Positions 41,941-51,483 of a stretch of 64,000 nucleotides of DNA are shown piece by piece. The position numbers and the translations under genes were made by a program. This stretch comes from an uncultured Dehalococcoidia bacterium (GTDB lineage Bacteria; Chloroflexota; Dehalococcoidia; Lucifugimonadales; UBA1123). The notes beneath the pieces were generated by a model, which was given only the letters and a program-made list of their open reading frames with translations, searched no databases and was not told the DNA's origin. The stretch spans positions 1,054,001 through 1,118,000 of the forward strand of contig CATOSI010000003.1 of assembly GCA_951812505.1 (NCBI GenBank). Direction: 5' to 3'. Each line of letters opens with the position of its first letter. Positions within the stretch are counted from its first letter, which is position 1.

Positions 41941-44511
41941 ATGACGACGCTTCTCTGGCTCTCCGGCCTGCGACACTTATTGAGACACCCTTGGCAGATG
42001 GCGCTGTCCGTATTGGGGATAACGCTGGGTGTGGCTATCGTCGTCGCTATTGACCTTGGGAATCAGAGCGCCAAGCGCGCCTTCAGCCTCTCGAGCGATG
42101 CGGTCGCAGGCAGGGCGACGCACCAGGTCATCGGAGGGCCCGGCGGTCTGTCGGAAGATATATACACGATGCTGAAGGTGGATCTGGGCGTCCGCGACTC
42201 GGCTCCCCTCGTCGAGGGCTATGCGTACCTGGAAGACGAGAGAGTCCTGCGCATCCTTGGTGTGGACCCGTTCGCTGATTCCCAGTTTCGCCCTTATATA
42301 GTCGGGAGTTCGACCGGAGGTACTCCCGACCAGACGATTACCTACGCCTTCGAACTACTGGCCACACCTGCGACAGGGTTGATGTCCATGGGTTCCGCAA
42401 GCTCCCTAGGCGTACGCGTGGGCGATACAATCACTCTCGATGTTTCCGGCTTGGAGCAGGAAGTCAGAATCGTGGGACTGATCGCTCCTCAGAACAGTCT
42501 GAGCGGCGAGATGCTGCAAGACCTTCTCATAACCGACATATCCACCGCGCAGGAACTGACCGCCTTCGAGGGGCGACTCAGCCACATTGATCTTATCGTG
42601 CCTCCAGGTGAGGAGGGATGGCTGCTACTGGAACGTATAGGCGCGGCGTTGCCGCCCGAGACTTCCATCGTAACTCCAGCCGCACGCTCAGATGCCATCG
42701 AGCAGCTGACTGTATCTTTCGATCAAAACCTCTTCATGATAAGCCTTCTTGGTCTCATAGTCGGCGCATTCCTGATCTATAACGCGATGACGTTCTCGGT
42801 GGTGCAGAGGCGTCCGGTCATAGGATCGCTGCGAGCCCTGGGAGTGACGCGGCAGCAGATATTCGCGCTCGTTCTGGGTGAGGCGGCGATCCTGGGACTG
42901 ATAAGCTCGGCCATTGGCATCCTGCTGGGCATAGTCATTGGCCGTGGGCTGGTGGACCTTATCACGCAGACCATCACCGACCTCTTCTTCGTCGTGTCGG
43001 TGCAGGACGTATCCATCCCGGTGTGGTCTCTGGTAAAGGGGGCGCTGCTGGGCATAGCCGCCACACTGGGAGCGGCCTTCGTCCCCGCGCTGGAAGCCAC
43101 GGGAGTGCCCGCAAGGGAGGCGTTGTCCCGTTCGCATCTGGAGACCCGCTTCAGGGGGACCGTACCGCTGGCGTCAATCATCGGGCTTGGAGTGATTGCG
43201 GTAGGATGTGGGCTCGTTCTCCTGCCCGTCAGTACGCTGATCCTACCCTTCCTCGGTCTGGCGGCGCTGATACTTGGAGGCGCGCTGCTGACCCCAGCCA
43301 TCGTCATACTATTCGGAGGGGCGCTCGCTCCCGTGCTGGGCAGGATGTTCGGTTCGCTGGGCGTGATGGCGGCTCGCGGAATCGCCGCGTCTATCAGCCG
43401 GACGGCGGTGGCGATAGCGGCGCTTTCAGTCGCAATCTCTGTCACCATCTCGATAGACACGATGGTGCATAGTTTCCGCGATACTGTGGAACAGTGGCTG
43501 GAGAGTTCGCTCGGCTCGGACATATACATATCTCCGGCTTCGCTGCGCTCATATCGGACTGAGTTCGAGCTTGCCCCGAGCGTTCTGGAGCGCATCCGAA
43601 GCGTCGAGGGGGCGGGGAGTGTCAGGACGGTACGAAATGCGCGGATCAACTCTCCGGATGGTGAAGTGCGTCTGTTGGCGACAGACGCCAATCTCGAAGA
43701 GTTCGTGGAGCGACAGTCGTTCAAGGAAGGCGACCCCGCGCTGGTGTGGCATGAGTTGCAGACGGGGGACTCGATAGCAGTGTCCGAGCCGTTCGCTTAC
43801 CGAAACGGCAAGGGCGTCGGTTCTACTGTGCGTCTGTCCACGTCAGAGGGAGACAGGGACTTCAGGGTCGCGGGCATATACTACGACTACGGCAGTACGG
43901 GCAAGGGCAGGGTGATGATGAACCGTTCGGTCTATGTTCGCTTGTGGCACGACGACAGGTATTCGGGCGTGGCGGTAGATGCGGCGGAAGGTGTGCGGGT
44001 GAGCGATCTTATAGACTCTCTCCAGGATGCGGTTGGGACTGGACAGGGTGTAGTTATCCGTTCCAACGCCGAACTGAAGGCGGCGGCGCTGGAGGTGTTC
44101 GAGAGGAGTTTTACGATAACCTCCGTGGTGCGAGCGTTGGCGGTCGCAGTGGCGTTCGTCGGAGTCCTGGGGGCTCTCATGGCTATTCAGCTGGAACGCG
44201 CCGTGGAATTCGGGACGCTGCGCGTAATTGGATTTACTCCCGGTCAGGTCTGGCTGATGTTCACGTCGCAGAGCAGTCTGATGGGCGTCGCGGCGGGCCT
44301 GATGTCTATACCGCTTGGACTGATAGAAGCGGCGGTGCTCATATTCGTGATAAACCGTAAGGCGTTCGGTTGGACGATGGATATGCAGGTCTATCCGACG
44401 GCGCTGTTTCAGGCGGCGCTCATCGCCATACTGGCGGCCCTGCTCGCGGGGTTGTATCCGGCGTTCCGAATGTCGCGCTCGTCGCCCGCGAGGGCGCTGC
44501 AAGAGGAATAG
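41941..44511 (+). CDS. FtsX-like ABC permease (large, MacB-type)
   Basis: An 856-residue membrane protein with two FtsX permease units. TM1 follows MTTLLWLSGLRHLLRHPWQM; a first extracytoplasmic region of about 220 residues, then three TMs (FMISLLGLIVGAFLIYNAMT on), a central TM cluster, a second extracytoplasmic domain and the final three TMs ending YPAFRMSRSSPARALQEE, the standard FtsX C-terminal motif. Its ATPase partner is the gene before it. The AttH/CrtC-like protein after it completes a typical three-gene set. Confidence 0.92.
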   Translation: MTTLLWLSGLRHLLRHPWQMALSVLGITLGVAIVVAIDLGNQSAKRAFSLSSDAVAGRATHQVIGGPGGLSEDIYTMLKVDLGVRDSAPLVEGYAYLEDERVLRILGVDPFADSQFRPYIVGSSTGGTPDQTITYAFELLATPATGLMSMGSASSLGVRVGDTITLDVSGLEQEVRIVGLIAPQNSLSGEMLQDLLITDISTAQELTAFEGRLSHIDLIVPPGEEGWLLLERIGAALPPETSIVTPAARSDAIEQLTVSFDQNLFMISLLGLIVGAFLIYNAMTFSVVQRRPVIGSLRALGVTRQQIFALVLGEAAILGLISSAIGILLGIVIGRGLVDLITQTITDLFFVVSVQDVSIPVWSLVKGALLGIAATLGAAFVPALEATGVPAREALSRSHLETRFRGTVPLASIIGLGVIAVGCGLVLLPVSTLILPFLGLAALILGGALLTPAIVILFGGALAPVLGRMFGSLGVMAARGIAASISRTAVAIAALSVAISVTISIDTMVHSFRDTVEQWLESSLGSDIYISPASLRSYRTEFELAPSVLERIRSVEGAGSVRTVRNARINSPDGEVRLLATDANLEEFVERQSFKEGDPALVWHELQTGDSIAVSEPFAYRNGKGVGSTVRLSTSEGDRDFRVAGIYYDYGSTGKGRVMMNRSVYVRLWHDDRYSGVAVDAAEGVRVSDLIDSLQDAVGTGQGVVIRSNAELKAAALEVFERSFTITSVVRALAVAVAFVGVLGALMAIQLERAVEFGTLRVIGFTPGQVWLMFTSQSSLMGVAAGLMSIPLGLIEAAVLIFVINRKAFGWTMDMQVYPTALFQAALIAILAALLAGLYPAFRMSRSSPARALQEE

Positions 44512-44581
44512 CATAGGCTGGATTTCGGTCGCTAGTTCCCGGGTCGGAAGCTGTTCGACCTCTAGGATAGCCAAGGAGTGG

Positions 44582-45748
44582 ATGTATAGCGGGATGAGAG
44601 TTCGACTTATGATCACGGTGGCGAGTGTCGCCCTGGTGATGGCTGCACTGGCGACGGGCGTCTATCTGCTGATACGCCCGAGTGAGGCGGTGGAGGTGAG
44701 GGCGAGTCTGTCGGTCTCGGATGCTCTGAGAATGGACGGTTCGGGGTTCGAGTTCGCCACTGGCCCGCGTCGTTTCGCCTTTCCCGAGGACCACGGACCT
44801 CATCCTGAGTACGCACTCGAATGGTGGTACTACACGGGCAATTTGCAGGATGCCGAAGGTCGCCGCTTCGGATATGAACTCACTTTCTTCAGAAGGGGGA
44901 TAGGGAATACCGGATCAAGCCGAACTTCCGAATGGGCCGCTGAGGACATATATTTCGCCCACTTCGCTTTCACAGATGTGGAGAGTGATGGGTTCTACGT
45001 CTTCGAGCGTTACAGCAGGGACGCTCTGGACCTGGCCGGAGCCGTGGGCTCGCCCTTCCGCGTGTGGATCGAGGATTGGTTTGCCGAGGGCTCCGGCGAT
45101 GGGACAGTGCCCATGCGCCTGCGGGCGAGAGAAGAGGGCGTCGAAATCAACCTCTCGCTGAACAGCGATAAGGACATCATCCTGCATGGAGAGGATGGTT
45201 TTGCGCGAAAGGGAAGTAAGCCGGGTGAAGCGTCTTACTACTACTCCATGACTCGTATGCTGACGACCGGCGTGGTAACACTCGACGGACGGGCGCACTC
45301 TGTCAGCGGACTGAGTTGGCTGGACAGGGAATGGAGTTCGGCACAGTTATCTGACGATCAGGTCGGCTGGGACTGGTTTGCGCTCCAACTGTCGGACGGA
45401 CGTGACATCATGTACTACCAGCTACGTCCCCGTGTCGGGGTGTCCACCGACTTCGATCTGGGCACTCTGGTCGCATCCGACGGCGATTACTCTCGCCTTA
45501 AAGATGCCGACGTGAGCATAGAGGTTCTGGACCAGTGGCAGAGTCCCCTTGGAGGCACTTATCCTTCGCGCTGGCGATTCCAGATTCCGAACGAGGCCCT
45601 GGACATCGAGATTCGGCCATACGTCGCCAACCAGGAACTCGACACCTTGATCCGCTACTGGGAAGGCGCGGTTCGAATCGAGGGCACATCCAACGGACAG
45701 CGCGTGGAAGGCAGCGGCTACGTTGAGTTGACCGGGTACGCGGAGTAA
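44582..45748 (+). CDS. AttH/CrtC-like lipocalin-fold protein
   Basis: A 388-residue protein with an N-terminal membrane anchor (residues 6-32) and the hydroxyneurosporene-synthase-like tandem lipocalin fold: FPEDHGPHPEYALEWWYYTG, then SWLDREWSSAQLSDDQVGWD and the late FQIPNEALDIEIRP. AAGGAG lies 5 bp before ATG 44582. CrtC hydrates carotenoids, but AttH-type relatives encoded with an ABC ATPase and FtsX permease, as here, are of unsettled function, perhaps lipid or lipoprotein binding. I therefore favour AttH-like over carotenoid hydratase. Confidence 0.88.
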   Translation: MYSGMRVRLMITVASVALVMAALATGVYLLIRPSEAVEVRASLSVSDALRMDGSGFEFATGPRRFAFPEDHGPHPEYALEWWYYTGNLQDAEGRRFGYELTFFRRGIGNTGSSRTSEWAAEDIYFAHFAFTDVESDGFYVFERYSRDALDLAGAVGSPFRVWIEDWFAEGSGDGTVPMRLRAREEGVEINLSLNSDKDIILHGEDGFARKGSKPGEASYYYSMTRMLTTGVVTLDGRAHSVSGLSWLDREWSSAQLSDDQVGWDWFALQLSDGRDIMYYQLRPRVGVSTDFDLGTLVASDGDYSRLKDADVSIEVLDQWQSPLGGTYPSRWRFQIPNEALDIEIRPYVANQELDTLIRYWEGAVRIEGTSNGQRVEGSGYVELTGYAE

Positions 45749-45779
45749 ATTAAGTGGCCGGACTAGCTCACTGCGCCCT

Positions 45780-47543
45780 TTAATTCCGACGCACAACTGG
45801 CAGCGTCAGAAGTGAGGGATGGCTCGCGTCGTGCAGGACGGTCTGAGTAGCCGGAGTCAGGTCTGCCGACCCGTGATGCGGGGATCCGGTGTTTCGGGTG
45901 TAGGCCGGGAAATTGCTCGACGACACTTCCAGTCGGATGCAGTGGCCCTTGCGGAACAGCATGGCCGTTGGCCCCACGTCAACGTTGTACCTGTATGCCT
46001 CGCCTGGCTGAATCGGCGACGGAGATTCCAGGGAATCCCTGTAACTTGCGCGGACGATGCCGTCGCACACGTTGCGTGCCTGGCCGTCCGGGTGCACGTC
46101 CACCAGCTTGGCCGTCCAGTCGGCATCCGCCGCGCTTGTAGCCGCCCAGAGTTCGAGTTGGACGTGCCCTGTCACCTCAGTATCTCGCTCCAGCGGCTCG
46201 GAGGTATAGACAAGTACGTCTTCACGGGACTCGATGGCTCGCTGGTCCTGAACTCCCACCTCGAACAGGCTCGGTATCCCACCAAGATGCGCGCCGCCAT
46301 GTGTCGGGATCGGATTCGAGGGATCATAGACGAACCTGTCCGGCGACTCTGATTCACTGGGAGGATCTAGTGAGAGAGTTCCGTTGCCATTCAGCGTATT
46401 CGCGCTCCCACCGCTCCGCAGGAATAGTGTCATCGGTTCGGTGTCCGGCGGCGGCCAGCACTCTTCGGCTCGCCATTCGTTCGCGCCCATTACGAATATG
46501 TAGGTATTCGGGTCGGTGTCAACACCGTTGTCCTCGCCCCGCAGCCAGCGGTCGAACCAGGCGAGCTGCATCCCGTGCCAGTCAATGGCGCCGCCGGAGG
46601 CGGAGCCGCCGAAGTACCCCTGTCCGGCGTATGGATCGGGGAGCGGCTGGTGCAGCCAGGGGCCGACCAGAAGATGCTGCTGGGTTCTGGCGAGTTCGGT
46701 CGCGCCGCGCTCGCGCATACCCTGGTAGCAGCGAATCGTGCCTCTGATGAAGCCGTCGAACCAGCCACCCTGGTTGAGCGCGGGCACGGTAATCCTGTCG
46801 AACTTCTCCCTGGGGGCGGTTGCCTTCCAGTAGTCGTCGTAGGTTGGATGCGCGAGCCAGTCGTAGTAGTAGTCGGCGACCTGTCGAAGTCCCGGCATAT
46901 CGTCCAGGGGCAGATGACTCGCCATTGCATGGGAATCCCGACGCCACTCCCGCAGGACTGCCATAGCGTCGCTGTTGCGGGCAGCCCTGCCTCCCAGGTC
47001 GTCCAGCGCGAACGCCGCCGCCCAGCCGCTTGTCCAGAAGAGTTGAAACACGCCTCCCAGGTACGTCCAACTGTCGTAGTAGGAGTCCGAGGTTACCCCG
47101 GGGATAATCGCTTTGAGCGCGGGGTGCGCTTCGGTAGCCGCTAGCCATTGCGTCGCACCGTGGTACGAGATGCCGAACATGCCGACGGTCCCGTCGCTCC
47201 AGGGCTGAGCCGCTATCCAGTCAATCGTGTCGTATCCGTCCTGGGCCTCGTGTACGTATGGATACCAGTCGCCGTCCGATACGTGCCTTCCCCGGGTGTC
47301 CTGGATTATGACGGCGTAGCCTCTATCGAGGGCGCGTATGGGGTCAAGGTACATGCTGCGGTAGCGGGGCGAGTGCTTTCCGTATGGGATGCGCTGCAGG
47401 AGGACAGGATGCCGCCCGCCGCCAGCGGGGCGGTACACGTCGGCGCGGAGTACAACCCCATCGCGCATCGGAATCTCGATGTTGGTCTGCGAGGAAACGG
47501 ACGTGGAGCGGCGGTACTCGTCTTTGACGGACTTGGGCAGCAT
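45780..47543 (-). CDS. CocE/NonD family hydrolase
   Basis: A 587-residue alpha/beta-hydrolase with the nucleophile elbow GISYHG in GMFGISYHGATQWLAATEAH and a C-terminal jelly-roll domain (TGHVQLELWAATSAADADWT). It resembles cocaine esterase and glutaryl-7-ACA acylase. The start ATG 47543 gives MLPKSVKDEYRR, without a signal peptide, so it should be cytoplasmic. It runs convergent to the AttH gene and is 25 bp downstream of the molybdopterin protein's stop. Substrate is unknown. Confidence 0.91.
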   Translation of the reverse strand: MLPKSVKDEYRRSTSVSSQTNIEIPMRDGVVLRADVYRPAGGGRHPVLLQRIPYGKHSPRYRSMYLDPIRALDRGYAVIIQDTRGRHVSDGDWYPYVHEAQDGYDTIDWIAAQPWSDGTVGMFGISYHGATQWLAATEAHPALKAIIPGVTSDSYYDSWTYLGGVFQLFWTSGWAAAFALDDLGGRAARNSDAMAVLREWRRDSHAMASHLPLDDMPGLRQVADYYYDWLAHPTYDDYWKATAPREKFDRITVPALNQGGWFDGFIRGTIRCYQGMRERGATELARTQQHLLVGPWLHQPLPDPYAGQGYFGGSASGGAIDWHGMQLAWFDRWLRGEDNGVDTDPNTYIFVMGANEWRAEECWPPPDTEPMTLFLRSGGSANTLNGNGTLSLDPPSESESPDRFVYDPSNPIPTHGGAHLGGIPSLFEVGVQDQRAIESREDVLVYTSEPLERDTEVTGHVQLELWAATSAADADWTAKLVDVHPDGQARNVCDGIVRASYRDSLESPSPIQPGEAYRYNVDVGPTAMLFRKGHCIRLEVSSSNFPAYTRNTGSPHHGSADLTPATQTVLHDASHPSLLTLPVVRRN

Positions 47544-47568
47544 ACTGTTCTCTCCTGAGAGTGTTTCT

Positions 47569-49890
47569 TTACTCGGATTCGGCGCTGAGCGCTTTGACCA
47601 CCGTTCCGGGAGACATGGGCAATTCTGTCATACGGACGCCGGTAGCGTCGTATATGGCGTTGGCGACCGCGCCCATCGGCGGCACTATCGAGACTTCACC
47701 GACTCCCCTGACCCCGTATGGGTGGCCGGGATTGGCGACCTCGACTATGACCGTATCTATCATTGGCAGGTCGAGGCTGGTAGGCATACGATAGTCGAGG
47801 AAGGTGGAGTTCTCCATAGTGCCGTCGTCGCTGAAGTAGTATTCCTCGTTCAGAGCCCAGCCGATACCCTGGACAGCGCCGCCCTGTATCTGTCCCTCGA
47901 CGTAGCTGGGGTGAATGGCTTTGCCCGCGTCCTGAATGGCAGTGTACCTGAGTATCTCCACTTTGCCCGTCTCGGAATCAACCTCCACGTCAACTATGTG
48001 GAGTCCGAATGCGTTGCCGACGCCGCCCGGATTCACGGTTGCCCTGCCGACGATGGGGCCTCCGGTGCCGTTCAGCCGTGGGGCGAGGTCGGCGAAACTC
48101 ATGCTGAGTTCGGTGTCCTGCCTGTGTCGCAGCGTCGCGTCGTCATATTCGACGTCGTCCGGGCTGACGTCCCATATCTTGGCGGCGCGCTCTACAAGCT
48201 GACGCTTGGCGTCCTGCGCGGCCTCGTAGCACGCCCTGCCCATCTTGAAGGTAACGCCGCTGCCGCCCGCGCCGGAGCTGTATCCTATGGAATCTGTGTC
48301 GACGATAGCCGGTCTGACGTCGGTTACGGATATTCCGAGAACTTCTGCGACGTGCATAGCCATGGCGGCTCTGCTGCCGCCGATGTCGGGCGATCCCTCG
48401 ATCAGGCTGACCGTGCCGTCCGGGTTGACAGACGCCACCGCGCTCGCCGGTCCGCTGCCGTTGAACCATGCGCCGGCAGCGATTCCGCGTCCCCTCAGCT
48501 TGCCCTCCAGGGGAGTCCGGAGATGCGGATGTTCGCGGGCGGCTTCCAGGAGTTCTTTATTGCCGATGCGAAGGAAACGCGGCCCAGCGACCTGTCGGGT
48601 GCCCTCCTCAGAGGTGTTGATCAGGCGAAATTCGATGGTGTCCATGCCCAGTTTCTGGCTGAGTTCGTCAACGACCTGTTCCGCAGCGAAAGCGGCTGCC
48701 GGCGATCCGGGGGCGCGATAGGCAGCCGACTTCTGCCTGTTCACGAGCACGTCAACACCTTCTACCAGAGCGTTGGGGATGTTGTAGGGGGCGAACATAG
48801 TCCTGCACCCTGAGGCAACCGGGGAGCCGGGGAATGCGCCAGCCTCGTATATCAGGTGGGCCTCGGCGGCCGTAATGTTACCGTCCCGTGTCGCTCCCAT
48901 CTTGACGTTCATAATCGTCCCTGAGGTGGGACCTGTGCCGACGAATACCTCGTAGCGGCTCATTACGATCTTGACCGGCTGGCCAGACTTCTGGGACAGC
49001 TTTGCGGCCAGAGGTTCGAGATAAACACCGCTCTGACCCTTCCCCCCAAATCCGCCGCCTATCTCCATTGGGACAATCTTCACCCTGGAGACGGGAAGTC
49101 CGAGGATATTGGATGTGTGGTCGCGCACGCCGAAGTGACCCTGGCTGCTGCACCAGATGGTCACGTAGCCGTCGCTGTCCCACTGGGCGGTCGCGGCGTG
49201 CGGTTCGATGTAACCCTGGTGGACGGCCTCGGTGCGAAACTCTCGCTCGACAATGACGTCGGCCTGCTCGAAACCAGCTTCCACGTCTCCTATTTGGAAC
49301 TCGAACCGGTTGGCGACATTTGTCTGCTGGTCGGCGTTGCCCCATCCACCCGCTCGGAATGTGGGGCTATGCATCGTAAGAAGGCGTTCGTGCAGGATAG
49401 GAGCGTCTTCCTTCATTGCGTCCTCGGCGTCGACCACGGGTTCGAGCACCTCGTAGTCGACCTGAATGAGGTCGAGAGCCTGTTCGGCAACGCTGGGATC
49501 GGTCGCGGCTACCGCGGCCACGACGTGGCCCTTGTAGAGAGCCTTCTCGCGGGCGATGATGTTCCTTCCGTAGAAGCCGTAGTTCACCATCGCGCCTTCT
49601 TCCTGGTCGGTGAATTCGGCGGAGACCTCAGGCATGTCGGCTGCTGTAACCACTGCCTTGACACCGGGCAGGTCCATTGCGCGCGAGCAGTCAATCGAGC
49701 GTATCCGCGCGTGAGCGTGAGGACTGCGCAGCAGTTTTCCGTGAAGCATACCCGGGAGGTGAATGTCGGCGCTGTATCGCGCCCTTCCTGTCACTTTGTC
49801 CAGTCCGTCCGGTCGAATGGGCCGTGTGCCAACGACATTGAATTCCTGGTTGGACAGGATCATGTTGGGTTCGTAAGTCTGGGTGGTCAT
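47569..49890 (-). CDS. Xanthine dehydrogenase-family molybdopterin-binding subunit
   Basis: About 773 residues from ATG 49890 (MTTQTYEPNMILSNQEF), with CGGAGG just before it. It holds the hammerhead-like Ald_Xan_dh_C domain (VTGRARYSADIHLPGMLHGK), then MoCoBD_1 (QGHFGVRDHTSNILGLPVSR, GGGFGGKGQSGVYLEPLAA) and MoCoBD_2 (later, with GAGGSGVTFKMGRACYEA). Such subunits need an Fe-S and usually an FAD partner. None is adjacent: the neighbours are a CocE hydrolase and DoxX. It belongs to the xanthine/CO/aldehyde oxidase group. A longer frame to 50049 has no support. Confidence 0.92.
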   Translation of the reverse strand: MTTQTYEPNMILSNQEFNVVGTRPIRPDGLDKVTGRARYSADIHLPGMLHGKLLRSPHAHARIRSIDCSRAMDLPGVKAVVTAADMPEVSAEFTDQEEGAMVNYGFYGRNIIAREKALYKGHVVAAVAATDPSVAEQALDLIQVDYEVLEPVVDAEDAMKEDAPILHERLLTMHSPTFRAGGWGNADQQTNVANRFEFQIGDVEAGFEQADVIVEREFRTEAVHQGYIEPHAATAQWDSDGYVTIWCSSQGHFGVRDHTSNILGLPVSRVKIVPMEIGGGFGGKGQSGVYLEPLAAKLSQKSGQPVKIVMSRYEVFVGTGPTSGTIMNVKMGATRDGNITAAEAHLIYEAGAFPGSPVASGCRTMFAPYNIPNALVEGVDVLVNRQKSAAYRAPGSPAAAFAAEQVVDELSQKLGMDTIEFRLINTSEEGTRQVAGPRFLRIGNKELLEAAREHPHLRTPLEGKLRGRGIAAGAWFNGSGPASAVASVNPDGTVSLIEGSPDIGGSRAAMAMHVAEVLGISVTDVRPAIVDTDSIGYSSGAGGSGVTFKMGRACYEAAQDAKRQLVERAAKIWDVSPDDVEYDDATLRHRQDTELSMSFADLAPRLNGTGGPIVGRATVNPGGVGNAFGLHIVDVEVDSETGKVEILRYTAIQDAGKAIHPSYVEGQIQGGAVQGIGWALNEEYYFSDDGTMENSTFLDYRMPTSLDLPMIDTVIVEVANPGHPYGVRGVGEVSIVPPMGAVANAIYDATGVRMTELPMSPGTVVKALSAESE

Positions 49891-50184
49891 GCAATGCCTC
49901 CGATTGAATGGTTTGGGTTGGGGACGAGCCTGCTCCGCACAACGTAATGTATCATATTGGACAATGACTGCCATGTTCTGTGTTTCCAAGAAGCTCTGTG
50001 GGGAAATCCACGACTTTATGAATCCTTTCGCTAAAACCCGTATCCCCATGTGCTAGGATTGGCCCTATCGTTCAGACGTAGGCGCAAGGCAAGGAGGACA
50101 AGGTTCGCGCCTGACAACCGGCGTTTCGAAAGGACGCTGCCCCTCGGTTACGATGGCATAGAGAATATGTGAAGGGATTGCGCA
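49891..50184. other. Spacer between molybdopterin subunit and doxX genes
   Basis: Divergent spacer of 294 bp. No gene seen; the frames in it are short and lack features. It must hold promoters for both flanking genes. Confidence 0.35.
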
Positions 50185-50673
50185 ATGACACGAGACAACA
50201 CGCAGGAACAGAGTATCTTCGGACGTATCTTCAGCCCACTTGCTGACGAGTTCTATCTGATATTCAGGCTTGGGTTCGCCGTTCTGGTTGGTCTGCATGG
50301 CGCGCAGAAGGCGTTTCTGCTATGGGATTTTCCTGCTGGAGCCAACCCGAACGGCCTGGGAACTCTGGTGGATATCGCGGGATGGGTAGAGTTAATATCG
50401 GCTTTCCTGATCGGATTAGGGATCCTGACCCGACTGGGCGCCGGCGCTCTAGTCGTAACGATGATCGTCGCCTACTTTGGCGTTCATGCCGCGCTGAGCC
50501 CAGTGTGGCCTTGGCCGCATCTGTACCCGAATCCCCCGGACGGCGGCAACGCCTTCGTTGCTCACGGTGGTGAGGTAACACTGTTGTGGCTTGGCGTCGC
50601 CGCGCTCATAGGCGTCTTGGGCAGTCGCAAGTGGGGTATCGAGCGATACTTCTTTGGGAAAGAACTGCTATAG
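50185..50673 (+). CDS. DoxX family membrane protein
   Basis: A 162-residue protein with four TM helices: FRLGFAVLVGLHGAQKAFLL, VDIAGWVELISAFLIGLGIL, GALVVTMIVAYFGVHAALS and EVTLLWLGVAALIGVLGS. This matches DoxX, a family that includes thiosulfate:quinone oxidoreductase subunits and YphA-type proteins. It has no partner here, so biochemical specificity is open. Confidence 0.9.
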   Translation: MTRDNTQEQSIFGRIFSPLADEFYLIFRLGFAVLVGLHGAQKAFLLWDFPAGANPNGLGTLVDIAGWVELISAFLIGLGILTRLGAGALVVTMIVAYFGVHAALSPVWPWPHLYPNPPDGGNAFVAHGGEVTLLWLGVAALIGVLGSRKWGIERYFFGKELL

Positions 50674-50720
50674 TCAACGTTCCCTGCCGAACGCAGGGAT
50701 GCATAGATAAAACTGAATGA

Positions 50721-50753
50721 AACGCGCTGATCCGCAACCTGGATCGGCGCGTT
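50721..50753 (+). terminator. Terminator after doxX
   Basis: AACGCGCTGATCC pairs with GGATCGGCGCGTT (one G-U) around a 7-nt loop, then CTGTTAT. It also argues against an LLM start at 50717. Confidence 0.7.
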
Positions 50754-51483
50754 CTGTTATATTCGGTTCATGCTCGAACTCTTCGCAGTTGGATAGGAGA
50801 CGCGATATGGATGTAGGTATAGGGCTGCCCGCGACTATTCCGGGCGCTCAGGGCAGTGTGATATTGGATTGGGCGGCGAAGGCCGATGAAGGTCCATTCA
50901 GTTCGTTGTCGGTACTGGACAGGCTGGTCTATCCGAACTATGAGCCGATGGTGGTCCTTGCTGCTGCCGGGGCAGTGACCAGCAGAGTCAGGCTCATGAC
51001 ATCCATACTGCTCGCGCCGTTGAGAAGTGGAGCGATGCTTGCGAAGCAGGCTGCAAGCGTGGACGCGATATCAGGCGGCAGGCTCAGCCTGGGACTCGGC
51101 ATCGGTGGACGTCCCGACGACTTCGTCGCCGGCGAAACCGACATAACCACGAGAGGGAGGCGGTTCGACGAGCAGTTGGCGACGATGAAGCGGATCTGGG
51201 CAGGGGAACCGTACAACGACGAAGTAGGAGGAATAGGTCCGCCTCCCGGCTGTCGAGGAGGGCCTGAACTCCTGATCGGCGCGGTATCTCCCAGGGCGCT
51301 GGCGCGAGTCGCCCGGTGGGGAGACGGATTCATAGCGGGCGGCGGCGGACCGGATGCGGCGCGAGCCTCATACGATTCCGTTCTGGAGCAGTGGGATGAG
51401 TTGGGCAGAGAGGGACGCCCTCGATTCGTGAGCGCGGCGTACTTCGCGCTGGGGGACGACGCGGGAGACCGGATTTCGTCTTA

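Noticed and set aside
44582..45748. Carotenoid 1,2-hydratase (CrtC) in a carotenoid cluster
   Set aside because: No phytoene synthase or desaturase nearby; the ABC/FtsX neighbours point to the AttH branch.
47389..48813. A 474-codon plus-strand frame opposite the molybdopterin subunit
   Set aside because: Shadow of a strongly conserved coding region; composition is Val/Gly/Arg-rich with no domain.
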